Below the pieces are notes generated by a model. It saw only the letters and a program-made list of their open reading frames with translations, ran no database searches and was not told the origin of the DNA. Shown piece by piece: positions 7,347 through 15,568 of a DNA stretch of 64,000 nt. Source of the stretch: JBLHZY01 sp047631555 (GTDB taxonomy: Bacteria > Pseudomonadota > Alphaproteobacteria > Rhodobacterales > Rhodobacteraceae); assembly GCA_047631555.1 (NCBI GenBank), contig JBLHZY010000002.1:620001-684000 (forward strand). The letters are read 5' to 3'. The position numbers and the translations under genes were made by a program. Positions within the stretch are counted from its first letter, which is position 1. Each line of letters begins with the position of its first letter.

Positions 7347-7909
7347 TGCTTGATACTGCAAATTACACACCCCGCCTCAAAGCAGTTTATGCGCAAACCA
7401 TCCGCCCTGTTTTGAAGGAAGAGTTTTCTTACAAGAACGACATGCAGATCCCTCGTTTGGATAAAATCGTGCTCAATATTGGGTGTGGTGCTGCGGCTGT
7501 TCGGGATTCGAAGAAAGCCAAGTCGGCTCAGCAAGATCTGACAACAATCGCCGGCCAATTGGCGCTTACAACGATCGCGAAGAAATCCATCGCTGGTTTC
7601 CGCGTTCGTGAAGAGATGCCGCTTGGCGCGAAGGTAACGCTTCGCGGTGATCGTATGTACGAATTCCTCGATCGTCTGATCACTGTTGCAATGCCTCGTA
7701 TCCGCGATTTCCGCGGCGTATCTGGCAAATCTTTTGATGGCCGCGGCAACTATGCCATGGGTATCAAAGAGCACATCATTTTCCCAGAAATCGACTTTGA
7801 TAAAGTTGACGAAAACTGGGGTATGGACATCGTAATTGCCACCACCGCGAAAACCGACGCGGAAGCTAAGGCGCTGTTGAAAGCTTTCAACATGCCCTTC
7901 AACAGCTGA
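7346..7909 (+). CDS. rplE: 50S ribosomal protein L5
   Basis: L5 binds 5S rRNA and contacts the P-site tRNA. It is 187 residues and contains the family segments PRLDKIVLNIGCG, AGFRVREEMPLGAKVTLRG and FPEIDFDKVDENWGMDIVI. It is coupled to rplX by a one-base overlap and followed by rpsN after 19 bases. Confidence 0.98.
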   Translation: MLDTANYTPRLKAVYAQTIRPVLKEEFSYKNDMQIPRLDKIVLNIGCGAAAVRDSKKAKSAQQDLTTIAGQLALTTIAKKSIAGFRVREEMPLGAKVTLRGDRMYEFLDRLITVAMPRIRDFRGVSGKSFDGRGNYAMGIKEHIIFPEIDFDKVDENWGMDIVIATTAKTDAEAKALLKAFNMPFNS

Positions 7910-7928
7910 TCGCGGGAGGAGAATACCA

Positions 7929-8234
7929 ATGGCTAAAAAATCCATGATCGAACGCGAAAAGAAGCGCGAACGCCTGGTTAAGAAGTACGCTGCCAAGCGC
8001 GCCGCTCTTAAAGAGATCGTCAACGACCAAAGCCTGCCTATGGAAGAGCGTTTCCGCGCAACTCTTAAGCTCGCTGAACTGCCACGCAACAGCTCGGCTT
8101 CGCGCCTGCACAACCGTTGCCAGCTGACAGGTCGTCCGCACGCTTATTATCGTAAACTCAAAGTTTCGCGGATCATGCTGCGGGAACTAGGCTCTAACGG
8201 CCTAATCCCCGGCCTCGTGAAATCCAGCTGGTAA
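7929..8234 (+). CDS. rpsN: 30S ribosomal protein S14 (zinc-free type)
   Basis: S14 completes the 30S head next to S3 and S10. At 101 residues it is the long form lacking the CxxC zinc knuckles of the short form; the region LHNRCQLTGRPHAYYRKLKVSR keeps the conserved core. ATG is preceded by GGGAGGAGAATACCA, a strong ribosome binding site. Confidence 0.98.
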   Translation: MAKKSMIEREKKRERLVKKYAAKRAALKEIVNDQSLPMEERFRATLKLAELPRNSSASRLHNRCQLTGRPHAYYRKLKVSRIMLRELGSNGLIPGLVKSSW

Positions 8235-8248
8235 GGAGAGCATAGATT

Positions 8249-8641
8249 ATGAACGATCCTATCGGCGATATGCTCACCCGTATCCGCAACTCACAAATGC
8301 GCGGCAAATCCACTGTCTCGACACCGGCTTCTAAGCTGCGTGCTTGGGTTTTGGACGTGCTGCTCGATGAAGGCTACATCCGTGGTTACGAAGCCACTGT
8401 TGGCAAGGACGGTCACCCCGCTCTTGAGATCAGCCTCAAATATTACGAAGGCACTCCTGTTATTCGTGAGCTCAAGCGTGTTTCTAAGCCTGGGCGTCGC
8501 GTTTATCTCGGTGTTAAAGACATCCCTACAGTCCGTCAGGGCTTGGGTGTGTCGATTGTCTCCACGCCTAAGGGCGTCATGTCCGATGCAGCTGCACGAT
8601 CCGCCAATGTTGGCGGCGAAGTGCTCTGCACCGTATTCTAA
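8249..8641 (+). CDS. rpsH: 30S ribosomal protein S8
   Basis: S8 is a primary 16S rRNA binder in the platform (in E. coli also the spc operon repressor). The 130-residue product starts NDPIGDMLTRIRNSQM and ends with the family motif VSTPKGVMSDAAAR-NVGGEVLC. The gene is 11 bases upstream of rplF. Confidence 0.98.
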   Translation: MNDPIGDMLTRIRNSQMRGKSTVSTPASKLRAWVLDVLLDEGYIRGYEATVGKDGHPALEISLKYYEGTPVIRELKRVSKPGRRVYLGVKDIPTVRQGLGVSIVSTPKGVMSDAAARSANVGGEVLCTVF

Positions 8642-8652
8642 GGGGGTCTGGT

Positions 8653-9186
8653 ATGTCTCGCATTGGTAAGAAACCGGTCGAGCTTCCCACAGGTGTTAGC
8701 GCATCTGTGTCGGGCCAGACCGTTGAAGTTAAGGGCCCTAAAGGGGTTCGGACTTTTACAGCAACAGACGACGTGACCATCGTAGTTGATGGTGATGCCG
8801 TAACAGTTACGCCACGCGGCAAGTCCAAACGGGCTTTGCAGCAATGGGGTATGAGCCGCACAATGGTTGCCAATCTGGTGACCGGCGTTACGGGCGGCTT
8901 CAAGAAAGAGCTAGAGATCAACGGTGTTGGTTATCGTGCGGCCATGCAAGGCAACACGCTCAAGCTTTCGCTTGGTTACAGCCACGAAGTTCTCTTTGAA
9001 GTGCCTGAAGGGGTGGTCGTGAAGGCTGATAAGCCGACCGAAATCACCGTTGAAGGAAATGATCAGCAACTCGTTGGTCAGGTTGCAGCGAACATTCGCG
9101 CCTGGCGGAAACCCGAGCCTTACAAAGGCAAAGGGATCAAATACAAAGACGAGTATATCTTCCGTAAGGAAGGCAAGAAGAAGTAA
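8653..9186 (+). CDS. rplF: 50S ribosomal protein L6
   Basis: L6 sits near the GTPase-associated centre. It is 177 residues of two similar alpha/beta domains, beginning MSRIGKKPVELP and ending with the signature PEPYKGKGIKYKDE. rplR follows after 11 bases. Confidence 0.98.
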   Translation: MSRIGKKPVELPTGVSASVSGQTVEVKGPKGVRTFTATDDVTIVVDGDAVTVTPRGKSKRALQQWGMSRTMVANLVTGVTGGFKKELEINGVGYRAAMQGNTLKLSLGYSHEVLFEVPEGVVVKADKPTEITVEGNDQQLVGQVAANIRAWRKPEPYKGKGIKYKDEYIFRKEGKKK

Positions 9187-9197
9187 GGACGTAGACA

Positions 9198-9557
9198 ATG
9201 GCAAACAGCAAACGAGACCTGTTCTTGAAGCGCCGCCTGCGCGTCCGGAACAAGCTGCGCAAAATGGCCAATGGCCGTGCCCGCCTTTCGGTGCACCGCA
9301 GCAACAAGAACATCAGCGTTCAGCTGATCGACGACGTAAACGGTGTAACGCTTGCATCCGCATCCACGCTCGAAAAAGATCTCGGCGTGGTGGGCAAGAA
9401 CAACATCGACGCAGCAACCAAAATTGGTGTTGCGATCGCAGAACGTGCAAAGAAAGCCGGAGTGGCCGAATGTTATTTCGACCGTGGCGGTTTCCTTTTT
9501 CACGGCAAAGTAAAGGCCCTGGCCGATGCTGCGCGTGAAGGCGGTCTGAAGTTCTAA
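9198..9557 (+). CDS. rplR: 50S ribosomal protein L18
   Basis: L18 binds 5S rRNA together with L5. The 119-residue protein has the basic N-terminus (KRDLFLKRRLRVRNKLRK), LSVHRSNKNISVQLID and the closing FDRGGFLFHGKVKALADAAREGGL. A 106-base gap with a hairpin separates it from rpsE. Confidence 0.98.
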   Translation: MANSKRDLFLKRRLRVRNKLRKMANGRARLSVHRSNKNISVQLIDDVNGVTLASASTLEKDLGVVGKNNIDAATKIGVAIAERAKKAGVAECYFDRGGFLFHGKVKALADAAREGGLKF

Positions 9558-9565
9558 TCAAGTGT

Positions 9566-9587
9566 AGGCGGCCTTTCGGGGCCGCCT
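9566..9587 (+). other. Hairpin between rplR and rpsE
   Basis: AGGCGGCC (9566-9573) and GGCCGCCT (9580-9587) form a perfect 8-pair stem around TTTCGG. No U-tract follows, so it is more likely an mRNA processing or stability element than a terminator. Confidence 0.5.
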
Positions 9588-9663
9588 CGATGATCCGGGG
9601 GCTTTGCCCACTTGGATCGAGATATATGCGGTGCCATTGGCGCCAATCAATTTAGGAGGCCAC

Positions 9664-10251
9664 ATGGCCAGAGAACAAAATCAACGGGGCGGCCGTCGCA
9701 ATGATCGCGAAGAGACCCCCGAATTTGCGGACCGCCTTGTTGCGATCAACCGCGTTTCCAAAACCGTAAAAGGTGGTAAGCGCTTTGGCTTTGCTGCGCT
9801 TGTGGTTGTTGGCGATCAAAAAGGCCGCGTTGGCTTTGGCAAAGGTAAAGCGAAAGAAGTCCCTGAGGCTATTCGCAAAGCCACTGAGCAAGCTAAGCGC
9901 CAAATGATCCGCGTTCAGCTTCGTGAAGGCCGCACATTGCACCACGATATGGAAGGCCGTCACGGCGCCGGTAAAGTGGTTATGCGTGCAGCGCCACAAG
10001 GTACTGGTATCATCGCCGGTGGTCCAATGCGTGCTGTGTTTGAGATGCTCGGTGTTCAGGATGTTGTGGCCAAATCGATCGGCTCGCAAAACCCTTACAA
10101 CATGATCCGCGCAACAATTGACGCCCTGGTAAAAGAATCCAGCCCGCGCTCGGTTGCTCAACGTCGTGGCAAAAAAGTTGCTGATATCCTCAACAAAGGT
10201 GAAGCACCAGCAGCAGAGGCCGCACCAGCGGCTGAAGCAGCAGAGGCTTAA
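9664..10251 (+). CDS. rpsE: 30S ribosomal protein S5
   Basis: S5 is in the decoding region and mRNA entry tunnel. From the ATG at 9664 it is 195 residues: a dsRBD-like N-terminal domain (EFADRLVAINRVSKTVKGGKRF) and the C-terminal domain (GTGIIAGGPMRAVFEMLGV). The start is chosen because TAGGAGGCCAC precedes it; the in-frame ATG at 9604 adds 20 non-family residues. The C-terminus ends in an Ala/Pro/Glu-rich tail like that of L3. Confidence 0.97.
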   Translation: MAREQNQRGGRRNDREETPEFADRLVAINRVSKTVKGGKRFGFAALVVVGDQKGRVGFGKGKAKEVPEAIRKATEQAKRQMIRVQLREGRTLHHDMEGRHGAGKVVMRAAPQGTGIIAGGPMRAVFEMLGVQDVVAKSIGSQNPYNMIRATIDALVKESSPRSVAQRRGKKVADILNKGEAPAAEAAPAAEAAEA

Positions 10252-10263
10252 GGAGCACTCGTC

Positions 10264-10452
10264 ATGGCTAAAACAATCGTTGTAAAGCAGATCGGTTCCC
10301 CGATCCGCCGCCCACAAGATCAACGCGCGACGCTCGTTGGCTTGGGTCTGAACAAAATGCACAAAACCCGTGAACTCGAAGATACCCCTTCGGTCCGCGG
10401 CATGGTTGCAAAGATCCCCCACCTCGTGGAGATCATCGAAGAGCGCGGCTAA
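10264..10452 (+). CDS. rpmD: 50S ribosomal protein L30
   Basis: L30 is a 62-residue large-subunit protein with the family core KQIGSPIRRPQDQRATLVGLGLNKMHKTRELEDTPS, read here as two conserved blocks. It starts 12 bases after rpsE with an AAGGAGCACTC ribosome binding site. rplO would normally follow at once, but a terminator and a glycosyltransferase gene come between. Confidence 0.97.
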   Translation: MAKTIVVKQIGSPIRRPQDQRATLVGLGLNKMHKTRELEDTPSVRGMVAKIPHLVEIIEERG

Positions 10453-10480
10453 GCCACGCCCCTTCGGACTTAAGAATTAG

Positions 10481-10516
10481 AACGCCTCGCGGGAAACTGC
10501 GGGGCGTTTTGCTTTT
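10481..10516 (+). terminator. Terminator after rpmD
   Basis: AACGCCTCGC (10481-10490) pairs with GCGGGGCGTT (10499-10508), one G.T pair, followed by TTGCTTTTTC. It ends the rpmC-rpmD transcript ahead of the inserted glycosyltransferase. The rest of the gap up to 10835 holds an open frame of about 80 codons without family features; I see no gene there. Confidence 0.8.
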
Positions 10517-10835
10517 TCTGTTTTACACAGGTGCGTTTTTTTGCAGTGCCAACAAACACGCTGAAGTCATTGCTCCCCCTGAAAGTGGACGCGGTATTTC
10601 ATGGGGGCGGTTGCCGAAAAAGCTCCCTTCCCGGCAAATTCCCACACAAGCAAGCATCAACCAATTAGGTTCATTGCCGTTGAAGAGTGTTGAGTTTGTC
10701 TCGCCGCGGCTCACCCCCGCTCAAATCGAGCAAATCGACGTCTGTGCGCGGGGTTGAGGCTTGAACGGCGCTTAAACATCGTACACCTTGCGCCAGAAGG
10801 CGCGCCCATTTGGGGAACGCGGATTGAGAGCAGAT

Positions 10836-11726
10836 ATGAGTAACGCCGAGGCGGCCTATGCCGTCGTTCCCTACAATAGCTGGCCCGCTTTCGGGATGGC
10901 CAATATGGAGCTCGACACTTTGCATTGGCCTTTGGGCCAGCCGGAGCGGTTAAAGGGGCGGCAGGTCCGAGATCTAGGGCCGTTGGATCATTTGATTGCC
11001 TATCCGAATTCGGAGCTGTTTTATGGTCCATGGTGGGGTATTCGTGCCAACATTTCAGTGATGATTGTTGAGCCGGATATTCTTCACGCAAAGAATTTGA
11101 AGCGCGCTTATCGAGCGCGAAAATCGTTTTATTCAGTGTTAACCAAATCCGATGCGTTACTCGCAAAAATTGAAAACGGGTTGTTTTTCTATTTTGGCTC
11201 GACCTTCATCGACAATATTGCAGCGATTGATCCTACCAAAACCAAGCATATGTCCCTCATAACCTCCGGAAAACGTGATTTCGAAGGACACCGTTTGCGG
11301 CACAGGCTTGTGGATTTCATTCAAGCCGAGGGGCTAGATGTAGAAATCATGGGACGCGGCTATAGTCCGTTCGAGCATAAGAAAGACGGACTGCAAAGTT
11401 ACCGATTTTCGGTGGTGATCGAGAATATTCAAGAGCCGCACTATTTTACCGAGAAGCTGGTGGATGCGGCCTTGTGCCGAACGGTGCCTCTTTATTGGGG
11501 ATGCCCCAATATAGATGAGCATTTCGACACGTCCGGCATGATCCTTTGCAACTCTGAAGAGGCACTGCGCCAGCAGATATCCCGCGTTACCAAGGCCGAT
11601 TATGAGAGCAGGCTTGCGGCTTTGGAGGAGAACTATACCCGCGCGCTCGATCATGCAGATTACATTAAGCGGGCCGCTCTTGTGGTGAAGGCCGAGGTTG
11701 CGCGCAGAGCCGTACAGACTGTTTAA
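10836..11726 (+). CDS. Glycosyltransferase family 10 (fucosyltransferase-like)
   Basis: This is a 296-residue protein. Residues 189-226 (YRFSVVIENIQE, then FTEKLVDAALCRTVPLYWGCPNI) match the conserved C-terminal motif of GT10 alpha-1,3/1,4-fucosyltransferases, which bind GDP-fucose; the glutamate and lysine of the FTEK segment are present. There is no signal peptide or membrane segment, as in other bacterial members acting on cytosolic lipid-linked glycans. Acceptor and even donor sugar are inferred only from family. I prefer the ATG at 10836 to the upstream in-frame TTG at 10788. It stands alone between rpmD and rplO with no other sugar genes nearby, suggesting insertion into the ribosomal cluster. 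Confidence 0.8.
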   Translation: MSNAEAAYAVVPYNSWPAFGMANMELDTLHWPLGQPERLKGRQVRDLGPLDHLIAYPNSELFYGPWWGIRANISVMIVEPDILHAKNLKRAYRARKSFYSVLTKSDALLAKIENGLFFYFGSTFIDNIAAIDPTKTKHMSLITSGKRDFEGHRLRHRLVDFIQAEGLDVEIMGRGYSPFEHKKDGLQSYRFSVVIENIQEPHYFTEKLVDAALCRTVPLYWGCPNIDEHFDTSGMILCNSEEALRQQISRVTKADYESRLAALEENYTRALDHADYIKRAALVVKAEVARRAVQTV

Positions 11727-11911
11727 CCAAACGCGCCCGAGACACCAAGCGAACCTATGAAAGAGCAAGGTCGTCAGCTAGCCCTTGATCCGTGGCGCGC
11801 ATCTGTGTAGGAACGCGCGGTAGCCCTCACTTGGGCTCAGAATCAATCAAGAAACGCCGTGGTTGGCCGCTCCCGTCGCTGGGGGTCATATCCGGCATAG
11901 GAGATAGCGAC

Positions 11912-12385
11912 ATGAAACTGAATGAACTTAGTGATAATGAAGGCGCCACCAAGAAACGCATGCGCGTTGGCCGTGGTGCTGGTTCCGGCAAAGGTAAGAC
12001 TGCCGGCCGCGGTATCAAGGGTCAAAAATCCCGTTCCGGTGTAGCCATCAAAGGCTATGAGGGCGGCCAGATGCCTTTGTACCAACGTCTTCCAAAGCGT
12101 GGCTTCAACAAGCCGAACCGCAAGAAATTTGCCGTTGTAAACCTGGGCCTGATCCAGAAATTCATCGACGAGAAGAAGCTTGATGCCAAAAAAGACATCA
12201 CCGAAGACGCACTGATCGCGTCGGGTCTTGTGCGCCGCAAACTGGATGGTGTGCGCGTTCTGGCAAAGGGCGATTTCAGCGCCAAAGTGAAGATCGCTGT
12301 CACAGGCGCTTCGAACTCCGCTGTCGCAGCTGTTGAGAAGGCCGGTGGCTCTCTTACACTCACAACAGCGGTAGCTGCTGAATAA
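11912..12385 (+). CDS. rplO: 50S ribosomal protein L15
   Basis: L15 is a late-assembly 50S protein. It is 157 residues from the ATG at 11912, which follows TAGGAGATAGCGAC; the sequence MKLNELSDNEGATKKRMRVG and the Gly/Lys-rich GSGKGKTAGRGIKGQKSRSG arm are diagnostic. A longer open reading to 11792 does not match the family. Its promoter must lie in or beyond the glycosyltransferase gene unless the transcript reads through from there. Confidence 0.97.
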   Translation: MKLNELSDNEGATKKRMRVGRGAGSGKGKTAGRGIKGQKSRSGVAIKGYEGGQMPLYQRLPKRGFNKPNRKKFAVVNLGLIQKFIDEKKLDAKKDITEDALIASGLVRRKLDGVRVLAKGDFSAKVKIAVTGASNSAVAAVEKAGGSLTLTTAVAAE

Positions 12386-12433
12386 GAGGTTGTCTGCGGC
12401 CTCCGGGCTGCTTACATCTCCTTAAGGTTTTCC

Positions 12434-12469
12434 AAGCGCCGCCGACCGGGAAACGGTTCGGCGGCGCTT
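12434..12469 (+). other. GC-rich hairpin just upstream of secY
   Basis: AAGCGCCGCCGA (12434-12445) and TCGGCGGCGCTT (12458-12469) form a perfect 12-pair stem with a 12-base loop, ending 18 bases before the secY start codon. It could attenuate secY relative to rplO or stabilise either mRNA. The following bases TTACATG are not a proper U-tract. Confidence 0.6.
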
Positions 12470-12487
12470 TACATGAAAGAGAGCGGC

Positions 12488-13843
12488 ATGGCTTCTGCAG
12501 CAGAGCAAATGGCATCGAACCTTAGCTGGGGCACCTTCGGGAAAGCCACTGAGCTTCGTCAACGGATCATTTTCACCATCGGATTGTTGATCGTTTACCG
12601 GTTGGGCACGTTCATCACGGTTCCGGGGATCGACACGCAAGCCTTGCGCGATTTCATGGAGCAGGCGGGTTCGGGCATTGGCGGCATCCTGTCGATGTTC
12701 ACCGGTGGCGCGCTTGGCCGTATGGGCATCTTTGCTCTGGGCATCATGCCTTACATTTCCGCGTCGATCATCGTTCAGCTGATGACGGCGATGGTCCCTG
12801 CCTTTGAGAACCTCAAGAAAGAGGGCGAGGCGGGCCGCAAGAAGATCAACCAATATACGCGCTACGGCACTGTTCTGCTCGCGCTGTTCCAAGGTTATGG
12901 CCTCGCGGTCAGCCTTGAAGCAGGGAGCCTTGTGGCCGAGCCGGGCTGGTATTTCCGCGCCGCGACCGTTGTAACGCTGGTTGGCGGGACGATGTTCTTG
13001 ATGTGGCTTGGCGAGCAGATCACTCAGCGCGGCATTGGCAACGGCATCTCGTTGATCATCTTCGTTGGTATTGTCGCCGAGATCCCCGGCGCTTTGGCAC
13101 AGTTCTTTGCCTCTGGCCGCTCTGGCGCGATCAGCCCCGTTGTGACGATCGCTGTGATCCTGATGGTGATCGCTGTGATTGCTTTCGTGGTGTTTATGGA
13201 GCGGGCTTTGCGCAAGATCCATATTCAGTATCCGCGTCGCCAGCAGGGCATGAAGATCTATGATGCGAATTCCTCGCACTTGCCGATCAAAGTAAACCCT
13301 GCCGGTGTTATCCCCGCGATTTTCGCAAGCTCGCTTCTGCTTTTGCCAACGACGCTCGCGACCTTCTCGGGCGAAGATACGGGCCCCGTGATGAGCACAA
13401 TCCTTGCCTATTTCGGGCCGGGTCAGCCGCTCTACTTTGTGTTCTTTACGGCGATGATCGTGTTCTTTGCGTATTTCTACACCGCCAACGTCGCGTTCAA
13501 ATCTGAAGACGTTGCTAAGAACCTGAAAAACCAAAACGGTTTTGTGCCCGGCATCCGCCCCGGCAAGAAAACCGAAGAGTATCTTGATTATGTTGTTGCG
13601 CGGGTTTTGGTGCTCGGTTCGGCCTACCTTGCGGCAGTTTGTCTCTTACCTGAGATTCTACGTAGCCAATTCGCAATCCCTTTCTATTTTGGCGGCACCT
13701 CGGTTCTGATCGTTGTTTCTGTAACAATGGACACGATCCAACAGGTTCAGTCGCATCTGCTGGCACACCAGTACGAAGGGCTGATTGAAAAATCTCAGCT
13801 GCGCGGTAAACGTCGTGGCAAAAAAGGGGCTGCTAGACGATGA
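12488..13843 (+). CDS. secY: Preprotein translocase subunit SecY
   Basis: SecY is the channel subunit of the SecYEG translocon in the inner membrane. The product is 451 residues with ten predicted membrane segments and the family blocks YRLGTFITVPGID, GALGRMGIFALGIMPYISASI and GNGISLIIFVGI. I start it at 12488 (MASAAEQMASN) because AAAGAGAGCGGC precedes it; an in-frame ATG at 12473 lacks a binding site. The stop overlaps the adk start (ATGA), the common secY-adk arrangement. Confidence 0.97.
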   Translation: MASAAEQMASNLSWGTFGKATELRQRIIFTIGLLIVYRLGTFITVPGIDTQALRDFMEQAGSGIGGILSMFTGGALGRMGIFALGIMPYISASIIVQLMTAMVPAFENLKKEGEAGRKKINQYTRYGTVLLALFQGYGLAVSLEAGSLVAEPGWYFRAATVVTLVGGTMFLMWLGEQITQRGIGNGISLIIFVGIVAEIPGALAQFFASGRSGAISPVVTIAVILMVIAVIAFVVFMERALRKIHIQYPRRQQGMKIYDANSSHLPIKVNPAGVIPAIFASSLLLLPTTLATFSGEDTGPVMSTILAYFGPGQPLYFVFFTAMIVFFAYFYTANVAFKSEDVAKNLKNQNGFVPGIRPGKKTEEYLDYVVARVLVLGSAYLAAVCLLPEILRSQFAIPFYFGGTSVLIVVSVTMDTIQQVQSHLLAHQYEGLIEKSQLRGKRRGKKGAARR

Positions 13844-14496
13844 ATATTATCCTTCTCGGGCCACCGGGCGCCGGCAAAGGCACACAAGCACGCCGCCTCG
13901 TTGAAGAACGTGGCATGGTGCAGCTATCCACTGGCGACATGCTTCGTGAGGCGCGCACTTCGGGCACCGAGATGGGCAAGAAAGTTGCCGCGATCATGGA
14001 TGCGGGCGAGCTTGTGACTGATGAGATCGTGATTGGTCTCATTGAAGAGAAAATCCGCAATGGCCATCCAGCAGGTTTCATCTTTGATGGCTTCCCGCGC
14101 ACGCTGGCCCAAGCGGACGCTTTGAACGAATTGCTCAGCCGCAATGGCGCGCAGCTTGAAGCCGTCGTTGAGATGCAGGTTGATGACAAGGCGCTCGTTG
14201 AGCGGATCACCGGGCGCTATACCTGCGGCAATTGCGGCGAGGTTTATCACGATAAAACCAAGCCAAGCAAAGTCGATGGTGTATGCGATGAATGTGGCTC
14301 TGAGGATCTTCGCCGTCGTGCGGATGATAACGAGGAAAGCCTGCGCACCCGCTTGATGGAATACTATAAGAAGACCTCGCCGCTGATTGGCTATTACTAT
14401 GCCAAGGGCGATTTGCGCACCGTAAATGGCCTCGCTGCAATGGATGAAGTTGCCGATCAGATCGCAAAGGCGCTAAAACACGCGCCACGCACTTGA
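13840..14496 (+). CDS. adk: Adenylate kinase, zinc-LID type
   Basis: It catalyses ATP + AMP to 2 ADP. The 218-residue long form has the P-loop GPPGAGKGT (7-15), the AMP-binding FDGFPRTLAQA (82-92) and a LID domain with two CxxC pairs (Cys129/132 and 149/152) expected to bind zinc. It overlaps secY by 4 bases. It is followed by a 180-base gap with two hairpins before rpsM. Confidence 0.97.
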   Translation: MNIILLGPPGAGKGTQARRLVEERGMVQLSTGDMLREARTSGTEMGKKVAAIMDAGELVTDEIVIGLIEEKIRNGHPAGFIFDGFPRTLAQADALNELLSRNGAQLEAVVEMQVDDKALVERITGRYTCGNCGEVYHDKTKPSKVDGVCDECGSEDLRRRADDNEESLRTRLMEYYKKTSPLIGYYYAKGDLRTVNGLAAMDEVADQIAKALKHAPRT

Positions 14497-14595
14497 CCAC
14501 CTGTTAAATCAGGCGTATCGCAACCCATCCCGAGAGGGAAATAGATTCGGTTTGAGGAGTCGCTCTCCTGCCCGAGTTTGAACAGAATTCAGCGC

Positions 14596-14656
14596 GGCCC
14601 GTGGGTGAAAGCCTACGGGCCTCCGTTGTGAAAAAAGGTTCCGGGATTACGGAACC
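14596..14656 (+). other. Two hairpins between adk and rpsM
   Basis: GGCCCGT (14596-14602) pairs with ACGGGCC (14615-14621), and GGTTCC (14637-14642) pairs with GGAACC (14651-14656). A run of six A rather than T separates them, so these are not classic terminators. They fit the pattern of stem-loops in the longer gaps of this cluster. Confidence 0.5.
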
Positions 14657-14676
14657 GCAACGAAAGGACTAGACAC

Positions 14677-15045
14677 TTGGCACGTATCGCCGGCGTAAAC
14701 ATCCCGACTGCAAAGCGGGTTCCAATCGCCCTCACCTATATCACCGGTATTGGCAACACGACTGCGCAAGCAATCTGTGAAGCTGTGAAAATTGATCCTA
14801 CGCGTCGCGTCAATGAGCTCAGCGATGCTGAAGTTCTTGCGATCCGCGAGCACATTGATGCGAATTTGACTGTTGAAGGCGACCTTCGCCGTGAGACAAC
14901 AATGAACATCAAGCGCCTTATGGATCTTGGTTGCTACCGTGGCCTTCGCCATCGCCGTAATCTGCCCGTTCGCGGTCAGCGTACTCACACCAACGCTCGT
15001 ACGCGCAAAGGCCCTGCTAAGGCCATTGCTGGTAAGAAGAAATAA
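14677..15045 (+). CDS. rpsM: 30S ribosomal protein S13 (TTG start)
   Basis: S13 contacts the P-site tRNA and bridges the subunits. The 122-residue protein reads ARIAGVNIPTAKRVPIALTYI and ends with RGQRTHTNARTRKGPAK, both universal. The codon giving the normal length is TTG at 14677, with GAAAGGACT 6 bases upstream; no in-frame ATG or GTG occurs nearby that would preserve the N-terminus. A TTG start on a highly expressed ribosomal gene is unusual. Confidence 0.96.
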   Translation: MARIAGVNIPTAKRVPIALTYITGIGNTTAQAICEAVKIDPTRRVNELSDAEVLAIREHIDANLTVEGDLRRETTMNIKRLMDLGCYRGLRHRRNLPVRGQRTHTNARTRKGPAKAIAGKKK

Positions 15046-15059
15046 GGGGAGCTGAGTAG

Positions 15060-15449
15060 ATGGCACGCGAAAAAACACGCGCTAAGAAAAAAGAGCGCAA
15101 GAACATCGCCGCTGGTGTTGCACATGTGAACTCGTCGTTCAACAACACCAAAATCTTGATCTCTGACGTTCAAGGCAATGCGATTTCTTGGTCTTCGGCC
15201 GGGACTATGGGCTTTAAAGGCTCGCGCAAATCCACACCTTACGCCGCCCAAATGGCTGCTGAGGATGCTGCGAAAAAAGCGCAAGAGCACGGCATGAAGA
15301 CAATCGAAGTTGAAGTTCAGGGCCCTGGCTCTGGCCGTGAAAGCGCGCTTCGCGCTTTGGCTGCTGTTGGTCTGAACATCACATCGATCCGCGACGTTAC
15401 TCCGATGGCACACAACGGTTGCCGTCCACCAAAGCGCCGCCGCGTTTAA
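15060..15449 (+). CDS. rpsK: 30S ribosomal protein S11
   Basis: S11 is in the platform near the mRNA exit. It is 129 residues with HVNSSFNNTKILISDVQGN, the GMKTIEVEVQGPGSGRESALRAL block split by normal residues, and the C-terminus VTPMAHNGCRPPKRRRV. Its ATG is 15 bases after rpsM with AAGGGGAGCTGAGTAG before it. Confidence 0.98.
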   Translation: MAREKTRAKKKERKNIAAGVAHVNSSFNNTKILISDVQGNAISWSSAGTMGFKGSRKSTPYAAQMAAEDAAKKAQEHGMKTIEVEVQGPGSGRESALRALAAVGLNITSIRDVTPMAHNGCRPPKRRRV

Positions 15450-15466
15450 TCGGTATTTAGACTTTC

Positions 15467-15508
15467 GCTCGGGCTTCGCAATCTCTGCGTGGCCCGGGCA
15501 TCTCATTT
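15467..15508 (+). terminator. Hairpin with T-run between rpsK and rpoA
   Basis: GCTCGGGC (15467-15474) pairs with GCCCGGGC (15492-15499), with an inner CGCA/TGCG helix, followed by ATCTCATTTTTC. It can act as a partial terminator that sets rpoA output apart from the ribosomal proteins. Confidence 0.5.
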
Positions 15509-15568
15509 TTCACCTCGGGCGTCTCCCGCTTACGGACATGGGCGAGGGACAGGTATGGAGGCAATCGC

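Noticed and set aside
7010..8113. Minus-strand open frame across rplX, rplE and rpsN
   Set aside because: It spans three ribosomal genes on the opposite strand and has no protein-like features.
10509..10757. Possible 82-codon gene after rpmD
   Set aside because: It begins inside the T-run of the terminator, has no binding site and no recognisable family.
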